Origin: an uncultured Prochlorococcus sp.
GTDB lineage: Bacteria > Cyanobacteriota > Cyanobacteriia > PCC-6307 > Cyanobiaceae
Reading direction: 5' to 3'
Assembly (NCBI GenBank): GCA_902596585.1
Contig: CACJUL010000005.1
Span: forward strand, 1-64,000
DNA: 64,000 nt
Position 1 is the first letter of the stretch; each line of letters opens with the position of its first letter. This document shows positions 40,867 through 50,071 of the stretch, piece by piece. Below the pieces are notes generated by a model. That model searched no databases and was not told where the DNA came from. It saw nothing but the letters and a program-made list of their open reading frames with translations. Both the position numbers and the translations under genes were made by a program.

Positions 40867-41730
40867 TTAAGAAGATGCATTTATTTTAGATTTTGCCAAT
40901 ATTACATCTTCTGTAAGTTGCTCATTCTGTAAAAGGATTTTTGTTGCTGTTTGTAATTTCTCCCCCCATAGCTGTTCTTTTCTATATTCATAGTTTACGT
41001 ATTTATAATTTTTTGTTAAAGCTTTTTTTGCTAGCTTAAGTGACAAATTTATATCTTTTATTCTTAAACACGAGGCAAGTCCTAGTAATGGTTCAGCATT
41101 TTCTTCTATTGAGATTGCTTTTTTAAAAAGTTTTATAGAAAGATTTATTTTGTTTTTTTCAAAATAAGCTATTCCTTGATTATTAATTGCTTGCCAGAAA
41201 GTAGGTTTTATTTTTATAGCTTCATCAAATAACTTGATAGCTTCAGAATATTTTTTCTCCATTAATAAAATATTTCCTAATTGAAAAATTGCATTATGGT
41301 TATTCGGTTCGAATCTTAAGCCAGTTTCTAAAGCATTCTTTGCTTTTTTTAGTTGTGAAATTTTGATATAAATATTACTTTGAGCAAAATATATTTCGCT
41401 ATTTTTTGGATTAAGTTTTTGTGCTTTTATCAAGGAATTTAATGCGTTTTTATATAAATTGTTAGCTACCTGTGCTTCAGATAAAATTAACCATAGTTTT
41501 TCATCTTTTTTATTTATTTTTACAGCTAATTTTGCTAAGCTAAGTCCTTGTTTATATTGTCCAAAATATAAAAGCTGATATGCATTTTTACCAATAGATA
41601 AGCTATTATTTTGTAAAGTCTTTCTTGTTGGTAAATAGTAATACGGGACAAGCGATTGAACTTGATTTACTTTAAAAAAGTAAAAACATATGAAAGAGAT
41701 ATAAATTATCTTTTTAAAAACCTTTTTCAT
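40867..41730 (-). CDS. Exported TPR-repeat protein
   Basis: 287 aa. Residues 1-28 form a hydrophobic signal sequence (YISFICFYFFKVNQVQS), so the protein should be in the periplasm or thylakoid lumen. At least five TPR units follow from about residue 45, with helices such as AKLAVKINKKDEKLWLILSEAQ, LNPKNSEIYFAQSNIY and FEPNNHNAIFQLGNILL. TPR proteins act as scaffolds; partners are not evident. The start overlaps the queG stop by 4 bp, and the gyrA-like gene follows after 77 bp. Confidence 0.8.
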   Translation of the reverse strand: MKKVFKKIIYISFICFYFFKVNQVQSLVPYYYLPTRKTLQNNSLSIGKNAYQLLYFGQYKQGLSLAKLAVKINKKDEKLWLILSEAQVANNLYKNALNSLIKAQKLNPKNSEIYFAQSNIYIKISQLKKAKNALETGLRFEPNNHNAIFQLGNILLMEKKYSEAIKLFDEAIKIKPTFWQAINNQGIAYFEKNKINLSIKLFKKAISIEENAEPLLGLASCLRIKDINLSLKLAKKALTKNYKYVNYEYRKEQLWGEKLQTATKILLQNEQLTEDVILAKSKINASS

Positions 41731-42677
41731 ATTTTATTTTTTAGATTTGCTTTTATATTTCTTCTCCACATCCATGGTTTGATCCTTTTAAGGGTAGTTC
41801 CTTTAAGATTTGCATCCCAAGTTTTATCATTCCAATTTAATAAATCATTATTAAAATTTTTAATCCATTCTTTTGGTTTAGTTTCAACAGTATTGTTGTA
41901 AGGTACTGATTGGTTCCAAGGGCAAACATCTTGACACATATCACATCCTGCAACCCATCCACTTAAATTTTTTTCTATTATTTTTGGGATGGTTTTCTCT
42001 CTATTTTCTATTGTGTGATATGCAATACATAGATCTGATTTTATTACAAAGGGTTCTATTATCGCTTTTGTCGGACAATGTTCAATGCATTTATCACATT
42101 TTCCGCAAAGTGATTGATGAGGTTTATCTGGCACTAATTCTTTTGTAAGGATCATAAAGCCTAATGAAAGCCAAGAACCATTTTTATTGCTTATTAAATT
42201 GCTATTTTTACCTATCCAACCAAGACCAGATTCTTCAGCCCAGGCTTTTTCAAGAAGAGGCGAGCTGTCAACACATATTTTCCATTTGCAATCTGGAATT
42301 TCTCGGTTAATCCATTTACCAATGTTTTTTAATTTTTTGGAAATTACTTTATGGTAATCTTCGCCTTGAGCAAATTTCCCTATTTTGAAGGTTTTGTTTT
42401 CGTTGTTGTTTTCTGAACTCAAATAATTAAATCCAACACTAAGAACACTTTTTGCTCCTTCAAGTAGCGAGTTTATGTTTTTCCTTCTCTCTGCTTCCAT
42501 CCATTTCATTTCACCGTGATGGTTATTTGATAACCATCTATCTAATGCAAGAGTTCTTAATTTTAAGCGCGAGCTACCTGGTATTGAAGCAATTCCAGAT
42601 ATTGTAAAACCTTCATTAATTGCTTTTTCTTTTAATTTTTTACTTATTTCTTTTTTGTCTTGAAGAGTATTGGTCAT
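41727..42677 (-). CDS. queG: Epoxyqueuosine reductase
   Basis: Cobalamin-dependent iron-sulfur enzyme of 316 aa for the last step of queuosine synthesis in tRNA. Two 4Fe-4S motifs are clear: LCGKCDKCIEHCPTKAI and GCDMCQDVCPWN, with the family segments GWIGKNSNLI and DSSPLLEKAWAEESGLG. The queC fragment at the left edge belongs to the same pathway. B12 dependence links it to the corrin branch that starts with CobA. It is divergent from the DUF502 gene across 145 bp. Confidence 0.95.
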   Translation of the reverse strand: MTNTLQDKKEISKKLKEKAINEGFTISGIASIPGSSRLKLRTLALDRWLSNNHHGEMKWMEAERRKNINSLLEGAKSVLSVGFNYLSSENNNENKTFKIGKFAQGEDYHKVISKKLKNIGKWINREIPDCKWKICVDSSPLLEKAWAEESGLGWIGKNSNLISNKNGSWLSLGFMILTKELVPDKPHQSLCGKCDKCIEHCPTKAIIEPFVIKSDLCIAYHTIENREKTIPKIIEKNLSGWVAGCDMCQDVCPWNQSVPYNNTVETKPKEWIKNFNNDLLNWNDKTWDANLKGTTLKRIKPWMWRRNIKANLKNKI

Positions 42678-42822
42678 TTCTTTATTATGTATAATTTTTG
42701 TAAAAAGTTTATTTTTTCGGTAGAAACTAATAAATAATTTAAATTTATTAAATAAAAATATATGCTAATTGAATAAAAACAGTTAAATTATTAGTAAAAT
42801 TATTTTAGTTAAAAAGGTTATT

Positions 42823-43557
42823 TTGGTTGAATCTAATCAAAAACAAGATTCGAACCTAGGATCTAGGCTTCAACAAGATCTAAAAAATGATCTAATAGCA
42901 GGATTGTTGGTTGTAATACCTTTAGCAACAACCATCTGGCTGTCATCATTAGTTAGTAAATTTGTTCTAACATTAGTTACATCTGTTCCTAAGCAGTTAA
43001 ACCCTTTTATTAATTTAAATCCTTTACTACAAGATTTAATTAATCTCACATTAGGCTTAACTGTTCCTTTACTCGCCATTTTGCTTATTGGCTTAATGGC
43101 AAGAAATTTTGTAGGAAGATGGTTACTTGAATTTGGCGAAGGTACTTTATCAAAAATTCCTGTCGCAGGGGCAGTATATAAAACTCTTAAACAATTACTC
43201 GAAACTTTTTTAAGTAATAAATCTAATCGTTTTAGAAGAGTTGTCTTAGTTGAATATCCACGTGAAGGTCTTTATAGCGTAGGCTTTGTAACTGGTGATG
43301 TAGGTCCTTCTCTTCAGACAAAATTGGAAGAAAAGTTGCTAAGTGTCTTCATACCTACTGCGCCTAACCCAACTACCGGTTGGTATACATTGGTGCCTGA
43401 GTCTTCTGTAAAGGATTTGGATATTTCGGTTGAAGATGCTTTTAAAACAATTATTTCCGCTGGGATTGTTAATCCTGATGAGAAAAATAATACTACAAAT
43501 CCAACATTTGCAAAATTATTTTCTCAATTGCGCGCTTCCACTAATACTTCTTCTTAA
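42823..43557 (+). CDS. DUF502 membrane protein
   Basis: 244 aa with a TTG start. Two long hydrophobic segments (about residues 24-50 and 70-98: GLLVVIPLATTIWLSSLV; VPLLAILLIGLMARNFVG) are followed by the DUF502 pattern SKIPVAGAVYKTLKQLLET and VVLVEYPREGLYSVGFVTG, then a soluble tail. The family is widespread and is related to plant LIKE-COV proteins; its function in bacteria is not established. It is 3 bp upstream of nusB and opens a run of five same-strand genes. Confidence 0.85.
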   Translation: MVESNQKQDSNLGSRLQQDLKNDLIAGLLVVIPLATTIWLSSLVSKFVLTLVTSVPKQLNPFINLNPLLQDLINLTLGLTVPLLAILLIGLMARNFVGRWLLEFGEGTLSKIPVAGAVYKTLKQLLETFLSNKSNRFRRVVLVEYPREGLYSVGFVTGDVGPSLQTKLEEKLLSVFIPTAPNPTTGWYTLVPESSVKDLDISVEDAFKTIISAGIVNPDEKNNTTNPTFAKLFSQLRASTNTSS

Positions 43558-43560
43558 TTG

Positions 43561-44190
43561 ATGAATAATAATAAATCTTTATCTAGAGAATTATCTTTAA
43601 TTTCTCTAGGCCTAATAAAAGATAAAGGGGATTTCAAATTAAATAAAGTTCAAATAGAAGAGATTTTTGAATCTGCTTTAGATTCTTTAATAAACCATTG
43701 CAGAGATGAATTAGATAATTGCGAATCTGAGTTAGAAAATGCATCACAAAAAATATTAGAAAGTGAATTGCATGAAGGGATTGATTCTTCTTTTTCAAAT
43801 GTTAGAGATGAGTTAAAAAAATCTTTAAAAAAAATTGAAACTGTAATGAATACACTTTCAGTTACTTTAGATTTTCCAAAATTAATTGTTTCTAGTGATC
43901 AAATTGATATTAGAGATGATGTTAATCAAAGGATTAGTAATATTATTAATAACCTTACAATTATTGATTCAGATATTGATAAAGCTATGGAAGGCTGGAG
44001 ATTTAAAAGATTACCAAGAATTGATAGAGATATTCTTCGTTTGGCTTATGTTGATATTAATTTTTTGAGTACACCTATCGCTGTCGCTTGTGATGAGGCA
44101 GTTAATTTGGCTAATAAATATAGTGATATGCAAGGAAGAAAATTTATTAATGGCGTTTTAAGGAGATTACAAACAGTTAAATTGCCATAA
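43561..44190 (+). CDS. nusB: Transcription antitermination factor NusB
   Basis: RNA-binding factor for rRNA antitermination, 209 aa with the ATG at 43561 (the ORF track uses the TTG before it). The N-terminus is LSRELSLISLGLI, and the C-terminal NusB fold has RLPRIDRDILRLAYVDI, PIAVACDEAVNLANKYSD and GRKFINGVLRRL. The region between residues 30 and 115 is longer than in E. coli NusB and is predicted helical, which accounts for the size (about 209 versus 139 aa). It follows DUF502 by 3 bp and precedes ftsY. Confidence 0.9.
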   Translation: MNNNKSLSRELSLISLGLIKDKGDFKLNKVQIEEIFESALDSLINHCRDELDNCESELENASQKILESELHEGIDSSFSNVRDELKKSLKKIETVMNTLSVTLDFPKLIVSSDQIDIRDDVNQRISNIINNLTIIDSDIDKAMEGWRFKRLPRIDRDILRLAYVDINFLSTPIAVACDEAVNLANKYSDMQGRKFINGVLRRLQTVKLP

Positions 44191-44250
44191 TTATTTGATA
44201 TTAATAAATAATATTTTAATATTTACTAAGTCAGCTTTAATAAATAATTA

Positions 44251-45477
44251 ATGACTAATACTAATTCTGATAATTCAAGAGAGTGGGCTGAGCAAGCTTA
44301 TGCACTTTTAAAAAAACGACAGGAAGAACAAAAACAAGAATTACAAAAGAAGGAAGAACAAAAACAAGAATTACAAAAGAAGGAAGAACAAAAAAGCTTT
44401 ATCGATAATGGAACTAAAGAAAATCCTCCTAAAAAGCCAGAAACCGTTGATGAGCTTGAATTGGGAGAATTCGATGATAATTTTACTTGGTCAGCAATGG
44501 TATTAGCCGCTCAAGGAAAAAAAGTAAATCAAATTACTTTAGATGAAATTGATTGGTTAACTAAATTAAGAAGAGGATTAGAAGAAACACGAAAAGGATT
44601 TGTTTCGGAATTATTGGAAAAATTGGGAGATGATCCTCTTACTCCTGAATCTCTTGATGATTTAGAGACTTTATTAATAAGAGCTGATGTTGGCATTGAT
44701 TCCACGGATAAAGTTATAGGTTCTCTTAGAAAAAAATTAAATGAAGAAGTTGTTGGTGGGGAAGCAGGAATAAAATTTTTGAAGAGGGAATTGAAATTGA
44801 TTATTGATAAACCAATAAAAAATTCTGGCACAAATATTTTAGTGCCTCAAAAGGGTAAGTTAAATGTTTGGCTTTTAGTTGGAGTTAATGGCGTTGGTAA
44901 AACTACTACCTTAGGAAAATTAGCATATTTGTCATCAAGGAGTAAGTATAAAACTTTGATAGCTGCTGCTGATACGTTTAGAGCTGCAGCAGTAGAACAA
45001 TTAAAAGTATGGGGTGAAAGGAGTAATGTTGATGTTATCTCTAATCAATCAAAAAATGCTGACCCTGCTGCTGTAGTTTTTGATGCAATAAATTCTGCAA
45101 AAAAAAGAAATATTGACCTATTATTAGTTGATACAGCAGGTAGATTGCAAACAAAAAATAATTTGATGGATGAATTAGCAAAAATAAAAAAAATTATTGA
45201 TAAAAAAGTTCCTGATGCAATCGTTGAATCATTGCTAGTGTTAGATGCAAGTCAAGGTCAAAATGGTCTAAAGCAAGCAAAAAGTTTTGCTAAATCAGCA
45301 AATTTAAGCGGAGCAATTATTACCAAATTGGATGGTACTTCAAGAGGTGGTGTTTCTTTAGCTGTTTCTGAAGAAGTTAATTTACCTATAAGATTTATTG
45401 GAGCTGGAGAAGGTATAAAAGATTTGAGACCTTTTAATAGCTATGAATTTGTGGAGGCTATGCTTGCAGATAAATAA
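44251..45477 (+). CDS. ftsY: Signal recognition particle receptor FtsY
   Basis: GTPase of 408 aa that docks SRP-bound ribosomes at the membrane. The NG domain has G1 GVNGVGKTTTLGKLA, DTFRAAAVEQL, G3 DTAGRLQ, G4 TKLDGTSRGG and FIGAGEGIKDLRPF. The N-terminal A domain is short, charged and holds an exact tandem repeat, EEQKQELQKK twice plus a partial copy. The usual acidic character is preserved only in part. It lies between nusB and the SpoIIE-type phosphatase on the same strand. Confidence 0.95.
   Translation: MTNTNSDNSREWAEQAYALLKKRQEEQKQELQKKEEQKQELQKKEEQKSFIDNGTKENPPKKPETVDELELGEFDDNFTWSAMVLAAQGKKVNQITLDEIDWLTKLRRGLEETRKGFVSELLEKLGDDPLTPESLDDLETLLIRADVGIDSTDKVIGSLRKKLNEEVVGGEAGIKFLKRELKLIIDKPIKNSGTNILVPQKGKLNVWLLVGVNGVGKTTTLGKLAYLSSRSKYKTLIAAADTFRAAAVEQLKVWGERSNVDVISNQSKNADPAAVVFDAINSAKKRNIDLLLVDTAGRLQTKNNLMDELAKIKKIIDKKVPDAIVESLLVLDASQGQNGLKQAKSFAKSANLSGAIITKLDGTSRGGVSLAVSEEVNLPIRFIGAGEGIKDLRPFNSYEFVEAMLADK
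44323..44397 (+). repeat. Exact 30-bp tandem repeat inside ftsY, 2.5 copies
   Basis: The 30-bp unit GAAGAACAAAAACAAGAATT... (coding EEQKQELQKK) occurs at 44323-44352 and 44353-44382 with no mismatch I can see, followed by a half copy to 44397. The identity at the DNA level, including codon choice, suggests recent slippage duplication. Confidence 0.9.
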
Positions 45478-45544
45478 ATATTTAGTTAAATTTTTTTAAA
45501 AATATAAATTTAATGTTAAAACATATTTATCTATTAACCTTGTT

Positions 45545-46888
45545 GTGAAAAATATTCAAAAAGAAAAATTATTTACAAGCAAATTTATTCAAAAGTTTTT
45601 AGACAATGAATCTTCAGCATCATTAAAAAACAAAAACAAATTTACAGAAATTGCATCTTCATTAGCATATTACTTGCAATCTTTTTCCAATGTAAATAAA
45701 TTTTTGGATTATGTATGCTTGATATTAAAACATATTTTTAATGAAAAAATAATTGTAATTATTCCTCTAAATTATGATGGAGAAGTATGGCATGAAAATA
45801 TAAAAATTTCTGCTAATAATAGATTTTTAAAAATTCAACAAGAAATTAATAGTTTTCTTTATAAATTTGATTTTTCTAAAAATTTTAAAATAAAAGAAAT
45901 TTTAACTTTTGAAAAAACCTTAAAAAATAATTTTAAAGAATATACAATTGAAACAAAAAAAATTTTATCTAGAGGTAAGTGTAGAGGATTTATTTATATT
46001 TTTAACAATAATTTATCAAAGGAATCTATTTCTGATGATAGTAATTTTATTTTCATTCAAAATTGTCTTGCTGTTGGGTTAGAAAACTATTGTTTAATCA
46101 AAACCAAGAAAAAACATGAAAATGTAGATAGAGAAATTTCTACTGGAGCTGAAATACAGTCTCAATTGCTTCCTGACTATTGCCCAATTATTTATGGTGT
46201 GGACCTTGCTGCACATTGCAGGCCAGCGCTCCAGTTAGGAGGAGACTATTATGATTTTATGTCTTTAAAGACGAATATCTCAGAAAAAAGAAAAGAAAAA
46301 GCTAGATGGGCTTTAGTAATAGGTGATGTTATGGGTAAAGGAATTCCGGCAGGACTTCTAATGACTATGCTAAGAGGAATGTTACGTGCAGAAGTTCTTA
46401 CAGGTTTACCTCCAGATAGAATTTTGCATGATTTGAATCAACTAGCAATAAATGATTTAGATCAATCACATAGATTTGTGACACTATTTTATTCAGACTA
46501 TGACCCAAGAACTAGAAAATTGAGATTTGCCAATGCTGCCCATAACCCTCCTCTACTTTGGAAAAACTCAGATCAGAAAATTATAAAATTAGACGCAGAA
46601 GGATTTGTACTTGGACTACAAAAAAATGCTGAATATTCGTGCGGTGAAATTAAGCTAAGCGAAAATGATTTGTTGCTCTATTATACTGATGGAGTAATAG
46701 ATACTTCTAACTCTTTAGGCGAAAGATTTGATGAAGACAGATTAATTAAAACTCTTTCAAAATTATGTAAGCAGTCTTATACATCCCAAGAAATTTTAAA
46801 TAAAATATTTAAAAAATTGGATGATTTTACAGGACAAAATAGACATCTCGAAGATGATGCATCTATGGTTGTATTTCAATTAAAGTAG
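45545..46888 (+). CDS. SpoIIE/RsbU-type protein serine phosphatase
   Basis: 447 aa with a GTG start. The N-terminal 190 residues look like a degenerate GAF-type sensor (FSNVNKFLDYVCLILKHIF). The C-terminal PP2C-like domain has the metal-binding and catalytic motifs LQLGGDYYDFM, GDVMGKGIPAGLLMTML, RFANAAHNPPLLW, YYTDGVIDT and EDDASMVVFQL. Such enzymes dephosphorylate anti-anti-sigma proteins in partner-switching systems; no STAS or HATPase kinase partner is adjacent here, so the target is unknown. It is in line with ftsY and argH. Confidence 0.88.
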   Translation: MKNIQKEKLFTSKFIQKFLDNESSASLKNKNKFTEIASSLAYYLQSFSNVNKFLDYVCLILKHIFNEKIIVIIPLNYDGEVWHENIKISANNRFLKIQQEINSFLYKFDFSKNFKIKEILTFEKTLKNNFKEYTIETKKILSRGKCRGFIYIFNNNLSKESISDDSNFIFIQNCLAVGLENYCLIKTKKKHENVDREISTGAEIQSQLLPDYCPIIYGVDLAAHCRPALQLGGDYYDFMSLKTNISEKRKEKARWALVIGDVMGKGIPAGLLMTMLRGMLRAEVLTGLPPDRILHDLNQLAINDLDQSHRFVTLFYSDYDPRTRKLRFANAAHNPPLLWKNSDQKIIKLDAEGFVLGLQKNAEYSCGEIKLSENDLLLYYTDGVIDTSNSLGERFDEDRLIKTLSKLCKQSYTSQEILNKIFKKLDDFTGQNRHLEDDASMVVFQLK

Positions 46889-46948
46889 CTATTTTTTGTC
46901 ACCTATATAAAAAAATGCTTTATTAGATATATAAAGTTTTTACTTGAT

Positions 46949-48328
46949 ATGGCAAAAGTTTGGAGTAATAGATTTGATAGTTCTCTGAATCCTTTTATCG
47001 AAAAGTTTAATGCTTCAATAGAATTTGATAGAAAACTTATTTTAGAAGATTTAGATTGTTCAATTGCACACGCAAAAATGCTTGGCAAAACAAATGTTCT
47101 AACTAGTACTGAAACTATAAAGATTATTAATGGTCTTGAGTCTATAAAAGTTGAGTATTTGGAGGGTAATTTTTCACCTAGTCCACCATCTGAGGATATA
47201 CATTACTGTATAGAAGAAAAACTTATAAGTTTAATTGGTGAAACGGGAAAAAAATTACATACAGGTAGAAGTAGAAATGATCAGGTTGGTACAGATATTC
47301 GTTTATGGCTAAGAAAAGAAATTGATGATCTTGAAGTTTTAATAAAAGATTTGCAAAAGTCTTTCTTAAATCTTGCAAAATCAAATATCTATACTTTGAT
47401 TCCTGGCTATACACATATGCAAAGAGCACAACCTTTATCTTTAGCTCATCATTTGTTGGCTTATTTAGAAATGTTCCAAAGAGATCGTGAAAGGTTTAAG
47501 GAAGTCAGATCAAGAGTTAATACTTCCCCATTAGGAGCTGCAGCATTAGCTGGAACAAAAATAAAAATAGACAGGAACTTTACAGCTGCGGAATTAGGTT
47601 TTGAAAAGATTTATAAAAATAGTATTGATGCTGTTAGTGATAGAGATTTTTGTATAGAGTTTGTTTCTGCATCTGCTCTGGCAATGTCTCATTTAAGTAA
47701 AATTTCTGAAGAAATAATTTTGTGGGTAACTGATGAATTTTCTTTCGCAAAATTAACAGATAAATGTGCAACTGGCAGTAGCTTAATGCCGCAGAAAAAA
47801 AATCCTGATGTTCCAGAATTGATAAGAGGAAAAACGGGAAGAGTGTATGGACATCTTCAAGCATTATTAACCATGGTTAAAGGCGTACCACTTGCTTATA
47901 ATAAAGATTTCCAAGAGGATAAAGAGCCAATATTTGATACTGCAAATACTCTTTCTTCTTGTATTAAAGCAATGACTATATTAATTAATGAGGGAATTGA
48001 ATTTAATATTAAAAATTTATCTGAATCAGTAGAAAATGATTTTTCTAATGCTACTGATTTGGCAGATTACCTAGTTGGAAAACAGGTTCCTTTTAGAACC
48101 GCTTATCAAGTCGTGGGAGAAATCGTTAAATATTGCTTAGAGAGAAATATATTATTTAAAAATCTCAAAGTTGATGAATTTAAAAAATTTCATCCGGAAT
48201 TCGATGAGGATGTTTTTGCTGACCTTGAACCTCGTAATGTCGTTGAGTCAAGAACTAGTCTAGGTGGAACTGGTTTTTTGCAAGTAGAAAAGGAAGTTAA
48301 TAATTGGAAGAAAAAATTGTTAATTTGA
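46949..48328 (+). CDS. argH: Argininosuccinate lyase
   Basis: 459 aa enzyme producing arginine and fumarate. Family signatures are [51 protein letters not shown] and the catalytic Ser loop [21 protein letters not shown]. argG lies on the other side of the origin. A terminator-like hairpin follows at 48387-48413. Confidence 0.97.
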   Translation: MAKVWSNRFDSSLNPFIEKFNASIEFDRKLILEDLDCSIAHAKMLGKTNVLTSTETIKIINGLESIKVEYLEGNFSPSPPSEDIHYCIEEKLISLIGETGKKLHTGRSRNDQVGTDIRLWLRKEIDDLEVLIKDLQKSFLNLAKSNIYTLIPGYTHMQRAQPLSLAHHLLAYLEMFQRDRERFKEVRSRVNTSPLGAAALAGTKIKIDRNFTAAELGFEKIYKNSIDAVSDRDFCIEFVSASALAMSHLSKISEEIILWVTDEFSFAKLTDKCATGSSLMPQKKNPDVPELIRGKTGRVYGHLQALLTMVKGVPLAYNKDFQEDKEPIFDTANTLSSCIKAMTILINEGIEFNIKNLSESVENDFSNATDLADYLVGKQVPFRTAYQVVGEIVKYCLERNILFKNLKVDEFKKFHPEFDEDVFADLEPRNVVESRTSLGGTGFLQVEKEVNNWKKKLLI

Positions 48329-48386
48329 ATCTTAATTCTTTTTCTACAACTTGGGGATTCTTTGAAGTAGAATAAATGAGTAATGC

Positions 48387-48413
48387 TAAAACACTGCTTA
48401 GTGTAGTTTTTTA
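48387..48413 (+). terminator. Hairpin with T-run after argH
   Basis: AAAACACT-gctt-AGTGT followed by agTTTTTT: an ACACT/AGTGT stem with a possible AAA/TTT extension across a small bulge, ending in a run of T. It lies in the 114-bp gap between argH and the RNA-binding protein gene and fits rho-independent termination. The stem is short, so efficiency is uncertain. Confidence 0.5.
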
Positions 48414-48442
48414 TTAGGTAATTTTTCTTTGTTGAGTTTAAA

Positions 48443-49048
48443 GTGAGTATTTTTGTTGGCAATTTGCCTTTCCGTGCAGAGCGTGAAGATGTTTCTCAAT
48501 TATTTGCCCCTTTTGGTGAAGTATTAAATTGTTCTCTTCCTCTTGAAAGAGATACTGGAAGAAAAAGGGGATTTGCATTTATTGAGATGGCAGATGAATC
48601 AATTGAGTCAAAAGCTATTGATGGTTTACAAGGCACAGAGCTTATGGGTAGACCACTCAGAATTAACAAGGCTGAGCCAAGAGGCTCTGGCGGTGGATCT
48701 CGTAGAGGAGGTAGAGGCGGCGGTTACGGCGGCGGTAACAGTGGTGGTTATGGCGGCGGTAACACTGGTGGTTATGGCGGCGGTAACACTGGTGGTTACG
48801 GCGGCGGTAATAATGGTGGTTACGGCGGCGGCAATAATGGTGGTTACGGCGGTGGTAATTATGGTGGTTACGGCGGTGGTAATTATGGCGGTGGTAGTAA
48901 TTCCTATACTAACAAGCCTTCTGGTGCGGAAGGATGGGAAGATAGAAGTTATGGAAGTTCTCCAGATAATTCTGAATATGAGAGTGGTAGAAGTAGAAGA
49001 AAAAGAGGAGTTTCTAATGAAGGTAATATCTCAAACGAAGATAATTAG
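48443..49048 (+). CDS. Glycine-rich RRM RNA-binding protein
   Basis: 201 aa with a GTG start. A single RRM (residues 2-78) has RNP2 IFVGNLPF and RNP1 RKRGFAFIEM. It is followed by an RGG/Gly-rich region with seven 8-residue units GGYGGGN(S/T/N/Y) and a charged tail. This is the cyanobacterial Rbp type, related to plant Gly-rich proteins and often cold-regulated; here the repeat region is unusually long for a short protein. The 114-bp leader has a terminator-like hairpin at its start. Its 3' end overlaps the convergent dihydrouridine synthase gene by 4 bp. Confidence 0.92.
   Translation: MSIFVGNLPFRAEREDVSQLFAPFGEVLNCSLPLERDTGRKRGFAFIEMADESIESKAIDGLQGTELMGRPLRINKAEPRGSGGGSRRGGRGGGYGGGNSGGYGGGNTGGYGGGNTGGYGGGNNGGYGGGNNGGYGGGNYGGYGGGNYGGGSNSYTNKPSGAEGWEDRSYGSSPDNSEYESGRSRRKRGVSNEGNISNEDN
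48719..48886 (+). repeat. 24-bp tandem repeat encoding GGYGGGNx, seven copies
   Basis: Seven consecutive units of 24 bp (type GGTGGTTATGGCGGCGGTAA) within the RNA-binding protein gene. Middle copies are nearly identical; outer copies differ in codons or in the last residue. The block is GC-rich in an AT-rich genome because of the Gly codons. Confidence 0.9.
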
Positions 49049-50049
49049 TAGCCTATTTCTTCAAGCTTAGACGTTAACCTCATAAGGTATTTAATGTCTA
49101 ATTCTTTTTTTATAGATTTAACTGAAATTTGATTTCTCCAAATTTTAGCTTTCGGTATACCTTCAACTAAATTTATAAGATGTTTACAAATATCCCAAGA
49201 TCTTCCTCCATTAGACAAATGTTCCTCAATATAAGGAATCAGTGAGAAAATAATATTTGATGCAGAATAAGGTTTTTTAGTGATCCCATAAATTTTTTGA
49301 TCAATTTCGGACCACCTTAAGGGATGTTTATATACTGATCTTCCAATCATTACACCATCAAAATCATTCAGAGCATTTAACGATTCATCGATATTCGTAA
49401 AACCACCATTTATTTCTATCAGTAATTTTGGATTTAATTCTTTTAATTTTTTTACTACATCATACTTTAGGGGAGGTATAGTTCTGTTTTGTTTTGGATT
49501 TAGACCCTTTAATATCGCTTTCCTAGCATGAACTATAAATCTGTCTGCCCCAGCATCTGCAATATACCTAACGAAATTATTTAAATTTAGAAAACTATCT
49601 TCGTTGTCTACACCGATTCTGTGTTTAATAGTAACTGGTATGCTGCAGTTATTTTTTAAAGATTCAATACATCGTGCTACTTTTTCGGGGTCTTTCATAA
49701 GCGAAGCGCCAAAATTTCCAGAACAGACTCTTGGACTCGGGCAGCCAACATTAAAATTTATTTCGTCATAACCCCAATCTTGTGCCATTTTGGCTGCCTC
49801 TTTAAGGATTTCAGGTTTATCTCCTCCAAACTGAATTGATATAGGATGTTCTTCATTATTAAAATCTAAAAATTTTTCTTTTTTATTTGTGTATAACAGA
49901 CTTTGGGCCACAATCATTTCTGTATATAACAATGCTTTAGAACTTATTTTTCTCATTATCATTCTGAAATGTTTATCAGTACAATCCATCATTGGTGCAA
50001 CACTTAATTTATGAATATTTTTAATAGAATTAGTATTGATGGTATGCAT
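49045..50049 (-). CDS. tRNA-dihydrouridine synthase (DusA type)
   Basis: FMN-dependent enzyme of 334 aa reducing uridines in tRNA. The N-terminus is KLSVAPMMDCTDKHFR; other signatures are EINFNVGCPSPRVCSGNFGASLM with the catalytic Cys, VTIKHRIGVDN, FIVHARKAILKGLNPKQNR, and INGGFTNIDESL, GVMIGRSVYKHP. The KAILKGLNPKQNR segment points to DusA rather than DusB/C. It is divergent from msrB with only 22 bp between starts. Confidence 0.92.
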   Translation of the reverse strand: MHTINTNSIKNIHKLSVAPMMDCTDKHFRMIMRKISSKALLYTEMIVAQSLLYTNKKEKFLDFNNEEHPISIQFGGDKPEILKEAAKMAQDWGYDEINFNVGCPSPRVCSGNFGASLMKDPEKVARCIESLKNNCSIPVTIKHRIGVDNEDSFLNLNNFVRYIADAGADRFIVHARKAILKGLNPKQNRTIPPLKYDVVKKLKELNPKLLIEINGGFTNIDESLNALNDFDGVMIGRSVYKHPLRWSEIDQKIYGITKKPYSASNIIFSLIPYIEEHLSNGGRSWDICKHLINLVEGIPKAKIWRNQISVKSIKKELDIKYLMRLTSKLEEIGY

Positions 50050-50071
50050 TATTTCTATGTGATTTGAATAT

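Noticed and set aside
42678-42822. AATAAAT/ATTTATT inverted repeat between queG and DUF502
   Set aside because: It is purely A/T in an A/T-rich gap; chance occurrence is very likely.
48719-48886. Regular 24-bp repeat that could suggest a CRISPR or other array
   Set aside because: Units are in frame, contiguous without spacers, and code for GGYGGGN in a known protein type.
48543-49070. 175-aa ORF in another frame of the RNA-binding protein gene, with a repeating Val/Ala/Met pattern
   Set aside because: It arises from the same 24-bp Gly-codon repeat read out of frame; the RRM frame has clear RNP motifs and this one has no start context or domain.
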